DNA from: Mesobacillus subterraneus
Lineage (GTDB): Bacteria; Bacillota; Bacilli; Bacillales; Cytobacillaceae
Direction: 5' to 3'
Length of the DNA stretch: 64,000 nt
NCBI RefSeq assembly: GCF_003937825.1
Contig: NZ_RSFW01000012.1
Location: 62,001-126,000 of the forward strand
Below are positions 1 to 8,201 of the stretch, in pieces (within the stretch, counting starts at the first letter, position 1; each line of letters starts with the position of its first letter). Position numbers and translations under genes: made by a program. The notes under the pieces are model-generated. The model made no database searches and was not told the origin of the DNA. It saw only the letters and a program-made list of their open reading frames with translations.

Positions 1-1251
1 CTTGCGATCCTGCAGAAAATCTTTATTGAAGCTTGTCCCGCTGCCTGTGCTGTCCGTTTTTTTCATCTGGTAACCAGCACTTTCAATGATTGCCTTCCCA
101 TATTTCTCTCGCAGCTGGCTCATTGTATTGATCAGCGGTTCTTTTTTGGCATCCTGTTCGTATGAGAAGAGATCCAGTTGTTTGACAGCTTGATCCGCTT
201 CCATCAAGTCCGTCCCTGTAATTCCGAGCAGCCTGACAGCATCCCCATTCCAATGCTTAAGGAAAAGCGATTTGGCAGCTGTTGCAATCTCATCTTTTTT
301 CGAAACGGGATTTTGCAGCTTTTGGCTCCGGGTAATCGTTTTCCGGTCCTTGAATCGGATCATCACACTTAAACTGGTCGCAACGGCTTCCTTCCGCTTC
401 ATTCTTGCTGCAACCTGTTCGGCAAGCCGATCCAAAACCTTAAGGAGTTCATGCTGATTCGATAGATCCCTGGGCAACGTCGTTGAATTGCCTATGCTTT
501 TAAAATCATACACGGAATCGGGGTCGACAGCGCGGCTATCGAGGCCGTTCGCTCTTTCTTTCAACTTAATGCCATTAATGCCCAGAAGCCCTTTTAACTG
601 GATTTCATTTGCTGCTGCCAGTCCGCCAATCGTCTCAATTCCGATACTTTTTAGTTTATCCGCTGTTTTCGTTCCTACTCCGTGCATTTCCCCAACCTCA
701 AGTGGCCAAAGTACGGTTGGAATGTCCCGTTTTCTTAAAACAGTGATTCCCAGCGGCTTTTTCATATCCGAAGCCGTTTTGGCCAGGAATTTATTCGGGG
801 CCACCCCGATGCTACAGGGTAAATCCAGCTGTTCAAGTATCCTTTTTTGGATACTTTCAGCGATTTCCAAGGGGGAACCCATATCGGAGCATCCTGTTAT
901 ATCCATATACCCTTCATCAATCGAAACCGGCTCTACCAATTCTGTGTATTGCCGCAATAAATCGAACATCGCCGCCGATGCAGCACGGTACCGATCGAAG
1001 TTTGGTTTTCTGATAATCAATTCCGGGCAAAGCTTCTTCGCCTCCCATAACGGCATCGTCGTACGCACCCCGAATTTCCTCGCTTCATAACTGCAGGTAA
1101 CAATGATTCCCCTCCGCTCTTCAGGGTTACCAGCAATCGCCAGTGGTTTTCCTTTCAACTCGGAATCGTATGCCATCTCTACAGATGCATAGAAACTGTT
1201 CATATCGACATGCAAAATGACTCTGCCCTTTTTTGGATACATTTCTTTCAT
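1..1251 (-). CDS. dinB: DNA polymerase IV (Y family), 3' end cut by window edge
   Basis: Error-prone Y-family polymerase for translesion synthesis. Reading begins at ATG 1251 and stays open for 417 codons to base 1, so only the extreme C-terminus is missing (the B. subtilis YqjH homologue is about 414 residues, from memory). The N-terminus shows the palm motif HVDMNSFYASVE with the metal-binding Asp16, and the second catalytic motif SIDEGYMD with Asp112 and Glu113. The helix-hairpin-helix region GVGTKTADKLKSIG follows, then the little-finger domain. A GGGAAGTGG stretch lies upstream of the start. The gene is followed on the other strand by a chemoreceptor, so it is the last gene of its own unit. 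Identification is firm; a second in-frame ATG three codons downstream is the only start alternative. Confidence 0.95.
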   Translation of the reverse strand, partial: MKEMYPKKGRVILHVDMNSFYASVEMAYDSELKGKPLAIAGNPEERRGIIVTCSYEARKFGVRTTMPLWEAKKLCPELIIRKPNFDRYRAASAAMFDLLRQYTELVEPVSIDEGYMDITGCSDMGSPLEIAESIQKRILEQLDLPCSIGVAPNKFLAKTASDMKKPLGITVLRKRDIPTVLWPLEVGEMHGVGTKTADKLKSIGIETIGGLAAANEIQLKGLLGINGIKLKERANGLDSRAVDPDSVYDFKSIGNSTTLPRDLSNQHELLKVLDRLAEQVAARMKRKEAVATSLSVMIRFKDRKTITRSQKLQNPVSKKDEIATAAKSLFLKHWNGDAVRLLGITGTDLMEADQAVKQLDLFSYEQDAKKEPLINTMSQLREKYGKAIIESAGYQMKKTDSTGSGTSFNKDFLQDRK

Positions 1252-1386
1252 TACGGCCACTTCCCAAATATATGTTCTCTTTTAGTTTATCAAAAAAGTC
1301 GTTAAGTTACCCTTCAATAGATTTTAGTTTCCGAAGTAAACATGACAGGCTTTGTGAATTTTATGTGAAGTTGCCAGCAAAAACGT

Positions 1387-1413
1387 TAAAGTTCGATTCC
1401 CTGCAGCCGATAA
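1387..1413 (+). promoter_or_regulatory. sigma-D promoter of chemoreceptor gene
   Basis: TAAA at 1387-1390, a 15-base spacer and GCCGATAA at 1406-1413. This matches the known Bacillus sigma-D (flagellar and chemotaxis) consensus TAAA-N15-GCCGATAT at all but the last base, and lies 50 bases upstream of the receptor start. Confidence 0.9.
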
Positions 1414-1462
1414 ATAGTTATATAGTTAAAAAGTAACATATCAGAATACGGGGGAAGATTTT

Positions 1463-3175
1463 ATGCAGCATTGGTCTATTGGAAAGAAGTATGCAAGCGT
1501 TTTCGCATTCATAATGGTCATTTTTCTCGGAAGTTTTATTTACCTGTCCGCAGTATTAAATAATCTTCAGGGAGCAATCGACCTGGCCGAGAAAAAGAGT
1601 GACTATGCGATCATGATCAGCGAAATGGGGTCGACTTTCCGGCAGAAATACATCATCATCACCGACTACATAACTGAACCAAAACCTGAGCTTCTGACAC
1701 TCTACAAAGAAGAATCGGAACATTTCAATGCTTCAGCAGAAAAATTAAAAGCAAGCGTGAAAACTGGTGAAGAAAAAACTTTATTTGATGCGATTGTCAA
1801 TACAGACAAGCATATGGATAAAGTCTGGGAAAGTGATATTTTAAAAACTGTTGACCAATTCAAGAAAAATGGAGAACAGGTTGATATTTTCACCCAGATC
1901 AGCCTGGCCAACAAAGCGGAAACCATTCGCGATATGAATATCGACAAGCTAAACGGATTAAGAAATTTACTCCTTGAGGACCGCAGCAAAATCATGAAGG
2001 AAACATATTCATCAATTGCATCCATGGTCAGGAATACATTCATCATTATAGTTGTCGCTTTTATCATCTCTTCTGTCGCGATTTATTTTGTATCTCGGAA
2101 CATTAGTAAAGATCTAAAAAATGTCGTTGCCTATTGTAAAAGGCTCGCTGCAGGAGAATTAAACGTAAAAGCATTAGATGTGAAGAGCAAGGATGAAGTC
2201 GGCCAGATCATCGCCGCTATGAACCAGTTGTCGGGAAATCTGAAGGCCTCGATTTCAAGCATTCTGTCATCTTCTGACCACGTACGGCAGATGTCGAACA
2301 ATTTAAGGCTGAATGCCGAAGCCACAACAGAGGCCAACAATGAGATTACGACATCAATCATGCAGGTCGCAACTGCTTCGGATGAACAAGTGAAAATCTC
2401 AGAACGTACGAATGAAGCTGTCGAAAATGTGTCTTCCCAATTGCTTGAGGTGAATGACTCGCTGAAAGAAACATTACAGAAGACATCCAGCACGAAAGAT
2501 AAAATTGAACAAGGCAAACATTACGCCTTCAGTGTGACCGAACAGATGGATCAGATCAATGAAAAGGTTACAGAACTGTCGAAAGTGATCCATTCTTTGA
2601 AGAACAACTCTCAAGAGATTCACCGCATCATTGAAATCATAACGGATATCTCCAACCAGACGAATTTGCTGGCCCTGAACGCAGCCATCGAAGCAGCACG
2701 TGCCGGTGAGCATGGAAAAGGCTTTGGTGTCGTTGCACAGGAAGTTCGCAAGCTGGCGGAACAGTCTGCCGGTGCTGCAGAAAGTATCCGTGATATCCTT
2801 CAGCAGACAGAAAAAGAAACGATCCTTGCTGTCAGCATGATGGATGAAAGCCAAAACACTGTACATAAAGGCAATGAATTGGTAGAAAAAGTAGCGACAA
2901 CATTCGCTGAAATTGCGCAATCGATAGAGGAAGTCAGCAGAAACGGAAACAATGTCAGCGGTGCAGTCGAGAACGCAAACGAAAAAATGGAGTTCATGGC
3001 CCAGTCAGCGAACGAAGTCATCACAGCTTCCACACGTTCAGCACAATTCCTTGAACAAGTGGCCGCAACGACAGAAGAACAGAATGCCACGATGCAGGAG
3101 CTTTTAGAATCATCCGGCAAACTTTCAAGCATGTCCGACGATTTGAGAAAATCAATCTCAAGCTTCAAGCTGTAA
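1463..3175 (+). CDS. methyl-accepting chemotaxis protein
   Basis: Transmembrane chemoreceptor of 570 residues. Membrane segments lie at about 9-31 and 188-210 and enclose an extracytoplasmic helical sensor domain of about 155 residues that looks like the four-helix-bundle type. A HAMP linker follows at about 210-262 and a long coiled-coil signalling domain from about 290 to the end. The hairpin tip carries [19 protein letters not shown], the conserved CheW/CheA contact region. It would report ligand binding to CheA through CheW. The start is ATG 1463 behind a GGGGGAAG ribosome site. A perfect-spacing sigma-D promoter at 1387 ties it to the motility regulon. The ligand cannot be read from sequence. 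Confidence 0.95.
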   Translation: MQHWSIGKKYASVFAFIMVIFLGSFIYLSAVLNNLQGAIDLAEKKSDYAIMISEMGSTFRQKYIIITDYITEPKPELLTLYKEESEHFNASAEKLKASVKTGEEKTLFDAIVNTDKHMDKVWESDILKTVDQFKKNGEQVDIFTQISLANKAETIRDMNIDKLNGLRNLLLEDRSKIMKETYSSIASMVRNTFIIIVVAFIISSVAIYFVSRNISKDLKNVVAYCKRLAAGELNVKALDVKSKDEVGQIIAAMNQLSGNLKASISSILSSSDHVRQMSNNLRLNAEATTEANNEITTSIMQVATASDEQVKISERTNEAVENVSSQLLEVNDSLKETLQKTSSTKDKIEQGKHYAFSVTEQMDQINEKVTELSKVIHSLKNNSQEIHRIIEIITDISNQTNLLALNAAIEAARAGEHGKGFGVVAQEVRKLAEQSAGAAESIRDILQQTEKETILAVSMMDESQNTVHKGNELVEKVATTFAEIAQSIEEVSRNGNNVSGAVENANEKMEFMAQSANEVITASTRSAQFLEQVAATTEEQNATMQELLESSGKLSSMSDDLRKSISSFKL

Positions 3176-3214
3176 AAAATAAGCTGATCCGATAATGGAT
3201 CAGCTTATTTTTAT
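3174..3214. terminator. bidirectional terminator between receptor and cheW-like gene
   Basis: Perfect 13-base stem (3178-3190 with 3197-3209) and a six-base loop, flanked by A-rich and T-rich tracts on both sides, so it can stop both converging genes. Confidence 0.9.
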
Positions 3215-3234
3215 TCGGAAATAAATCTGTAAGG

Positions 3235-3717
3235 TTACTTATGTAATTCCTGCTTCTGGTTTTTCATATACTCCTTGATTTCTTTGATTCCTTCAAGTGA
3301 TTGGATCAATGTTTCCGGGTCGATGACCATGATCATCCGTTTATCAAAATTAGCAATTCCTGTGATGAATTTCGTCTTCTGGTAGGCAATTAGCCCAGGC
3401 TGTTTCAGATTTTCTGCAGGGATCTCCAAAATCTCCTTTGCATCCCTCACAAGAACCCCCAGTGAAATCTCCTCCGTCTGCAATACGACCAGTCTTGTTT
3501 TCTCATCTGCCTGGATATCTCGTTGATACAGGACTTTCTCTAAATCTATGACGGGAATCAAATCGCCTCTTACCTTCGTGAGTCCAGTGACGTAATCAGG
3601 CATATGCGGGATCGCTGTCATCCCCTCCAGCTTCTCAATCGAAATGACATAGAGGATTGGAAAAGCATACTCCTCATTCCCAGCCTGGAAAACTACTGTT
3701 TTATTGCTCTCAGCCAT
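3235..3717 (-). CDS. CheW-type chemotaxis adaptor
   Basis: Single CheW domain of 160 residues that would couple receptors to the CheA kinase. The CheW fold is seen in the run of short strands: VVFQAGNEEYAFPI, the receptor-coupling turn HMPDYVTGLTKVRGDLIPVID, and a closing ITGIANFDKRMIMVID. There is no receiver domain, so it is not CheV. I start it at ATG 3717 because AAGGGTG lies eight bases upstream; the GTG at 3726 would sit on top of that ribosome site. A near-consensus sigma-D promoter precedes it. It converges with the receptor at 1463, so the two probably work as a pair. It is likely an extra CheW paralogue, since the main che operon is not here. Confidence 0.88.
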   Translation of the reverse strand: MAESNKTVVFQAGNEEYAFPILYVISIEKLEGMTAIPHMPDYVTGLTKVRGDLIPVIDLEKVLYQRDIQADEKTRLVVLQTEEISLGVLVRDAKEILEIPAENLKQPGLIAYQKTKFITGIANFDKRMIMVIDPETLIQSLEGIKEIKEYMKNQKQELHK

Positions 3718-3781
3718 TAGGTTCACACCCTTAATAAAATTTCTGATACCTTTTCTTCATTAAATGTATTCATCTTCTTTT

Positions 3782-3809
3782 ATATCGGTCTTTTGACTCA
3801 CAATTTTTA
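3782..3809 (-). promoter_or_regulatory. probable sigma-D promoter of cheW-like gene
   Basis: On the minus strand TAAA (3806-3809), a 16-base spacer and ACCGATAT (3782-3789). One base of the -10 and one base of spacing differ from consensus. It sits 65 bases upstream of the start. Confidence 0.7.
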
Positions 3810-3863
3810 GGACTTTTAAAAACCTGCTTGTCAATGGAAAGTGAAGCACTCTTGCTGTGATGG

Positions 3864-3898
3864 AAAAATAAAAGGGCTTCCTCAAATGGAAGCCCTTC
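3864..3898 (-). terminator. terminator after yqjE
   Basis: Ten-base perfect stem (3872-3881 with 3888-3897) followed on the minus strand by TTTTATTTTT, just past the peptidase stop. Confidence 0.9.
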
Positions 3899-3903
3899 TC
3901 ATC

Positions 3904-5025
3904 TTATTGTGCAGATACTTCTTCGATCAATGCAATGACCATCTCGGCGAGCTTTTCAAGCTCTTCGATTGGCATTCTCTCATTTGTTGTGTGAATTTCT
4001 TCATATCCTACTGCGAGGTTGACGGTCGGTACGCCAAAGCCTGCAATGACATTTGCATCGCTTCCGCCGCCGCTATGAAGCAATTCACTGCCTCTGCCGA
4101 TCTTCGCAGCAGCTTTCTTGGCCAATTCAACGACCAGGTCGCCATCACCGAACTTGAATCCTGGATACATGACCTGAATCTCAACCTCTGCCTTGCCGCC
4201 CATTTCTGCTGCGGCAGATTCAAAGGCTTCCTTCATTTTCGCCACTTGTGCTTCCATTTTTTCTGGGATTAGTGAACGAGCTTCCGCCAGGATTTCCACA
4301 CGGTCGCAAACGATATTTGTCTGTGTACCGCCCTGGAAACGGCCGATGTTCGCGGTTGTTTCTTCATCAATGCGGCCTAACGGCATTCTGGCCACTGCTT
4401 TTGCTGCAATCGTGATAGCAGAAACACCTTTCTCAGGTGCAACTCCAGCGTGAGCTGTTTTCCCATGGATGACAGCAGCAACTTTTGCTTGAGTCGGAGC
4501 GGCAACCACGATATTTCCAACTTTTCCATCGCTGTCAAGCGCATAACCGTATTTTGCTTTTACCAATGATGGATCCAATGCCTTTGCTCCAACAAGGCCT
4601 GATTCTTCTCCAACCGTAATGATGAATTGGATCGTTCCATGCGGAATGGATTGTTCCTTCAGCACACGAATTGTTTCAAGCATGACTGCAAGACCTGTTT
4701 TGTCATCCGCTCCAAGGATCGTTGTTCCGTCTGTCACTACATAACCATCTTTAATGGAGGGCTTCACTCCTCTTGCAGGAACAACAGTATCCATATGGGA
4801 AGTGAAGTAAATGGTATCGACGCCTTCTTTTGTACCATTCAACGTACAAATCAGGTTTCCTGCTCCGTGCCCGGTTTGTGCAGTCGTGTCATCTTCAATA
4901 ACTTCTACGCCAAGGTCCTCGAATTTTTGCTTAAGGACGCGGGCAATTTCCGTTTCATACTTTGTTTCAGAGTCGATTTGGACAAGCTCCAAGAACTCAT
5001 TTAATAAACGCTCGTTATTAATCAT
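3904..5025 (-). CDS. yqjE: M20-family metallopeptidase, tripeptidase-like
   Basis: Cytosolic zinc aminopeptidase of the PepT/YqjE type, 373 residues. Visible catalytic elements are HMDT (His77, Asp79), the bridging ADD at 106-108, and the catalytic acid pair VGEES (Glu140, Glu141). Near the C-terminus HSGGGSDAN and HTTNERM give further metal and substrate residues. It would release the N-terminal residue from short peptides; the true substrate is unknown. The start at ATG 5025 has GGAGG ten bases upstream. The gap to the preceding carboxyltransferase gene is 74 bases with no terminator, so it may be read from the epimerase-carboxylase operon. A strong terminator follows. Confidence 0.92.
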   Translation of the reverse strand: MINNERLLNEFLELVQIDSETKYETEIARVLKQKFEDLGVEVIEDDTTAQTGHGAGNLICTLNGTKEGVDTIYFTSHMDTVVPARGVKPSIKDGYVVTDGTTILGADDKTGLAVMLETIRVLKEQSIPHGTIQFIITVGEESGLVGAKALDPSLVKAKYGYALDSDGKVGNIVVAAPTQAKVAAVIHGKTAHAGVAPEKGVSAITIAAKAVARMPLGRIDEETTANIGRFQGGTQTNIVCDRVEILAEARSLIPEKMEAQVAKMKEAFESAAAEMGGKAEVEIQVMYPGFKFGDGDLVVELAKKAAAKIGRGSELLHSGGGSDANVIAGFGVPTVNLAVGYEEIHTTNERMPIEELEKLAEMVIALIEEVSAQ

Positions 5026-5099
5026 CCTAGCAAACCTCCAATTATGTATATACCATTTGAGTATAACGCTAAATGAATAACAACACCAAATACAAAATT

Positions 5100-6650
5100 T
5101 TAGAGCGGGATGTTTCCGTGTTTTTTGCCTGGTCTATCTTCTTTCTTGTTACGTAGCATTTCAAGTGCCTGAATCAGCTTGATTCTAGTATCGCGAGGGT
5201 CGATGACATCATCAACCATTCCCTGGCTTGCCGCTACATATGGGTTGGCGAACTTTTCACGATATTCATCGATTTTTTGCTGCCTTGTCAGCTCTGGGTT
5301 GTCGCTGTTCTGGATTTCTTTTGCAAAGATGATATTGGCTGCTCCCTGTGGACCCATCACCGCAATTTCTGCATTCGGCCATGCATAAACAAGATCTGCA
5401 CCGATTGATTTACTGTTCAAGGCAACATAGGCTCCGCCGTAGGCTTTTCGTAAAATCACCGTAAGCTTAGGGACAGTTGCTTCTGAATAAGCGTAAAGGA
5501 TCTTGGCGCCATGCCTGATGATTCCCCCATGCTCCTGTTTAATGCCAGGGAAGAAACCAGTGACATCTTCGAACGTAATAATCGGGATATTAAATGAGTC
5601 ACAGAATCGGATGAAACGTGAAGCTTTATCAGATGAGTCGATATCCAGGCCGCCTGCCATTACCTTTGGCTGGTTGCAGACAAGACCGACAACTTCACCT
5701 TTGATCCTAGCAAGCCCGATCACGATATTCTTGGCAAAATCCTTCTGAACCTCTAGGAAAGAATCTGTATCGACTACCTGCTCGATCACCTTCCGTACAT
5801 CATAAGGACGGACTGCATCGAATGGAATCACATCAGTCAGGTCAGGCCTGTAGTCATCCTTATCATCCGCTTCAAGGCGAGGCGGTTTTTCTTCATAGTT
5901 TTGAGGCAAATAGCTCAACAGCAGCCTTACCTGCTGAAGTGTCTCCTCTTCGGATTGGCCATGGAAATGCGCATTTCCGCTGATCGTGTTATGTACAATT
6001 GCACCGCCAAGATCCTCCGCAGAGATTTTTTCCCCGGTAACGGTCTCGATTACTTTAGGCCCGGTAATGAACATTTGACTCGTCTTTTCAACCATGAAAA
6101 CAAAGTCAGTGATGGCTGGTGAATACACAGCACCTCCCGCACATGGACCCATGATCACGGATATTTGCGGAATCACACCTGAGTAAATGGAATTGCGATA
6201 GAAAATATGTCCATATCCATCAAGAGAAACAACCCCTTCCTGGATTCGCGCGCCGCCTGAATCGTTCAAACCGACAAATGGAGCACCATTTTTAGCGGCA
6301 AGATCCATGACATTGGCAATTTTCTTTGCATGCATTTCACCCAAGGCTCCACCAAACACAGTGAAATCCTGTGAAAACAGATAGATTGGCCGGCCATTCA
6401 CTTTTCCGTAACCGGTTACAACTCCATCGCCTGGACCCTTTTGGTTTTCCAGACCGAAGTCTTTGCTGCGATGCTGGATGAATGGATTCAATTCCACGAA
6501 ACTGCCCGGGTCAACTAGCAATTCAATGCGCTCACGTGCTGTAAGCTTTCCTTTTTCATGCTGTTTTTCTATCCGTTCATCACCGCCGCCCAGTTCAATC
6601 TCCCGTCGGCGGTCATATAGTTCATTAATTTTTTCATAGATGTCTGGCAT
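5100..6650 (-). CDS. yqjD: acyl-CoA carboxyltransferase / methylmalonyl-CoA decarboxylase alpha
   Basis: Biotin-dependent carboxyltransferase of 516 residues, of the family that includes propionyl-CoA carboxylase beta and methylmalonyl-CoA decarboxylase alpha (MmdA). The two crotonase-like halves are visible: the N-half has GDGVVTGYG and GGARIQEGV, the C-half PGIKQEHGGIIRHGAK and LRKAYGGAYVALNSK. It would move a carboxyl group between biotin and propionyl-CoA. Start ATG 6650 is chosen because AAGGAGG lies nine bases upstream; an earlier in-frame codon at 6686 has no such site. It abuts the frameshifted epimerase gene, which fits propionyl-CoA to methylmalonyl-CoA conversion. No biotin carrier or biotin carboxylase is adjacent; whether it borrows AccB and AccC is not known. 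Confidence 0.9.
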   Translation of the reverse strand: MPDIYEKINELYDRRREIELGGGDERIEKQHEKGKLTARERIELLVDPGSFVELNPFIQHRSKDFGLENQKGPGDGVVTGYGKVNGRPIYLFSQDFTVFGGALGEMHAKKIANVMDLAAKNGAPFVGLNDSGGARIQEGVVSLDGYGHIFYRNSIYSGVIPQISVIMGPCAGGAVYSPAITDFVFMVEKTSQMFITGPKVIETVTGEKISAEDLGGAIVHNTISGNAHFHGQSEEETLQQVRLLLSYLPQNYEEKPPRLEADDKDDYRPDLTDVIPFDAVRPYDVRKVIEQVVDTDSFLEVQKDFAKNIVIGLARIKGEVVGLVCNQPKVMAGGLDIDSSDKASRFIRFCDSFNIPIITFEDVTGFFPGIKQEHGGIIRHGAKILYAYSEATVPKLTVILRKAYGGAYVALNSKSIGADLVYAWPNAEIAVMGPQGAANIIFAKEIQNSDNPELTRQQKIDEYREKFANPYVAASQGMVDDVIDPRDTRIKLIQALEMLRNKKEDRPGKKHGNIPL

Positions 6651-6651
6651 T

Positions 6652-7066
6652 TTATTCAGCCTCCTTGTTTTTCTCGCAAAGTTCATATAAAATGCTTCCT
6701 GTTGATTTTGGATGCATGAATGCTACCAGTGCCCCCCCCTGCCCCTTTCTTAGGTACATCCTGAATCATTTTAATGCCATTTTCCTTCATATCATTGATC
6801 CGATCCTGGATAGACTCCACACCGAGGGCAACATGGTGAATTCCTTCGCCTCTCTTTTCAATATAACGGGCAATCGCACTCTCTTCGGAGGTTGGTTCAA
6901 GAAGCTCCAGCTTCGTTTCCCCTGCTTTCAGGAAAGCCACCTTCACATTCTCGCTCTCTACTTCCTCAATTCCCAGCAATGGCAATTTCAGCACATCTGT
7001 ATAAAATGGGAGGGCATGCTCAAGAGATTTGACAGCAATGCCGATATGGTCGACCTTTTTAATCAT
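6652..7066 (-). pseudogene. mce: methylmalonyl-CoA epimerase, frameshifted in an 8-G run
   Basis: Glyoxalase-fold enzyme that interconverts the R and S forms of methylmalonyl-CoA. The N-terminal half is normal (VDHIGIAV with metal-ligand His, LELLEP, GIHHVAL). As given, the frame breaks at a run of eight C on the plus strand (6732-6739) and ends at 6683 with a 127-residue product whose tail is foreign. Removing one base restores a typical family ending, GGALVAFMHPKSTG followed by YELCEK, and a stop at 6652 directly against the yqjD start. The restored product is 137 residues and regains the last metal-binding Glu. Start ATG 7066 has GGAGGG upstream. This may be a sequencing error, a true mutation or slippage; I cannot tell. 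Confidence 0.85.
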
Positions 7067-7517
7067 GTGATTCCCTCCAAATACTATTTAAATATATTTA
7101 ATCATTTATCTATTCGATACAACTGTCATAAATCCTTCTTAATTTATCTATTGATTTTGAGCTGTTTCGATCATCCTCGACAGCATTCTTTTAGACCAGA
7201 TCCTATAAAGCCCATGGGGTGAGCATAGGTTCTTCTAAAGGGTAACATAGAACCTTTCTATGAGTCCGATTTAAGGCTATGGTGCGCAAAAGGGCGTAAA
7301 GAACCAATTCTATCAGCCTGAAAACAGGTAAAAGACTGCTAAGGGCTTTATTCTGTAAGTCTAAATACCAGTTAAAATTCAAAAAGGTCGCATAGAGAAG
7401 AGAGGCCACAAAAAGGTCATAACTTAAGTCGCGTTTGCCGATAGGGGTTGTCCATTTCTTGAAGTGCATGTAAAATAATAAAGGTAGACTGCTATTGCTC
7501 TGGAAGGGGGAAATGAA
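7067..7517. other. 451-base intergenic region without a convincing gene
   Basis: On the minus side a candidate sigma-A promoter for mce is TTGTAT (7117-7122), 16 bases, TAAATA (7095-7100). On the plus side TTGTCC (7448-7453), 17 bases, TAAAAT (7471-7476) can serve prli42. The middle (about 7190-7440) is unexplained: an 88-codon minus-strand frame there has no ribosome site and no family I recognise. A short inverted repeat AGGTTCT/AGAACCT lies near 7228-7258. Confidence 0.5.
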
Positions 7518-7613
7518 ATGCGTAAGCCGAATATCAGGAAGGTCGTCGTTTACATCATGCTTTTTACCATGCTTGCTTCAACCCTTCTAATGGGATTATC
7601 AACTTTCCTATAA
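7518..7613 (+). CDS. prli42: Prli42-like stressosome-associated membrane peptide
   Basis: Very short gene encoding 31 residues: a basic N-terminus (MRKPNIRK) followed by one hydrophobic span of about 20 residues ending at the C-terminus. Length, the VVVYIML motif and the LLMG-x-STFL ending match what I know of the Prli42 family, which in Listeria anchors the stressosome at the membrane. AAGGGGG lies seven bases before ATG 7518, and a candidate sigma-A promoter (TTGTCC, 17 bases, TAAAAT) lies at 7448-7476. A strong terminator follows at once. The role in this organism is inferred by family only. Confidence 0.8.
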   Translation: MRKPNIRKVVVYIMLFTMLASTLLMGLSTFL

Positions 7614-7627
7614 TTTCATAGTAAAAA

Positions 7628-7662
7628 TATCAAAGGGCTGTCATCTGACAGCCCTTTTCTCA
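7628..7662. terminator. bidirectional terminator between prli42 and yqjB
   Basis: Long stem AAAGGGCTGTCA (7632-7643) with its complement at 7646-7657, ending in TTTTCTC on the plus strand and a run of T/A on the minus strand. It serves both converging genes. Confidence 0.9.
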
Positions 7663-8175
7663 TTCACTTATTGCCCCATGTTCCTTCCCCAGCTCGATGA
7701 AGCTTTTGGATGTGGAAGTAACGAGGATTTTCGTTCCCAGTGGTATGTACTCATATAGTGACTCGACTGCTTCATTCTGCAGCCTGATGCACCCTTGTGA
7801 AATCTTCTTGCCAATGCTGGCAGGATCATTCGTTCCATGGATTCCATATGTCCGTCCATCTGTACCCTCGGCATCAAACCCGATCCATCTGGTGCCAAGC
7901 GGATTGTTCGGGTCCCCTCCTGGAATATCCTTCTTTCGATAATATGGATTCGGTGCTTTCACTGTAACAGAGAACAGGCCTTCCGGGGTTAAATCTTCTG
8001 ATTTCCCCGTTGCAGCACTGACAACTGTCTGCACTCTGTTCTCATTGATCAATGCTACCTCATTCGTCTGTTTATTCACAATGACAAATGGGTCTCCAGG
8101 CAGCGGATTTGGTCCAAGAGGCCATACAGGTGAAAAAATAAACGCTGAAAGAAGCAAAGAAATAAACACTGGCAT
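7660..8175 (-). CDS. yqjB: L,D-transpeptidase (YkuD domain)
   Basis: Cell-wall enzyme of 171 residues that would make or exchange 3-3 cross-links or attach proteins to peptidoglycan. The first 19 residues are hydrophobic and look like an uncleaved anchor or a signal peptide. The YkuD catalytic block is complete: GIHGTN with His113 and SQGCIRL with nucleophile Cys129, spaced as in the family. There is no LysM domain, unlike YkuD itself. The start is ATG 8175 with GGAGG upstream. It lies just downstream of yqjA on the same strand with a 26-base gap and no terminator, so the two are probably co-transcribed. Confidence 0.88.
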   Translation of the reverse strand: MPVFISLLLSAFIFSPVWPLGPNPLPGDPFVIVNKQTNEVALINENRVQTVVSAATGKSEDLTPEGLFSVTVKAPNPYYRKKDIPGGDPNNPLGTRWIGFDAEGTDGRTYGIHGTNDPASIGKKISQGCIRLQNEAVESLYEYIPLGTKILVTSTSKSFIELGKEHGAISE

Positions 8176-8201
8176 ACTATTACCTCCGTTGTTTATTTCT
8201 A

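Noticed and set aside
488-1090. 200-codon plus-strand open frame
   Set aside because: Exact antisense of dinB, whose minus-strand frame has all catalytic motifs; no ribosome site.
6732-6739. Firm claim of phase variation in mce
   Set aside because: One sequence cannot show switching; an assembly error is at least as likely, so it is only listed as a possibility.
7203-7469. 88-codon minus-strand frame
   Set aside because: No ribosome site, no recognised family, and it lies in an intergenic region; kept only as part of the region note.
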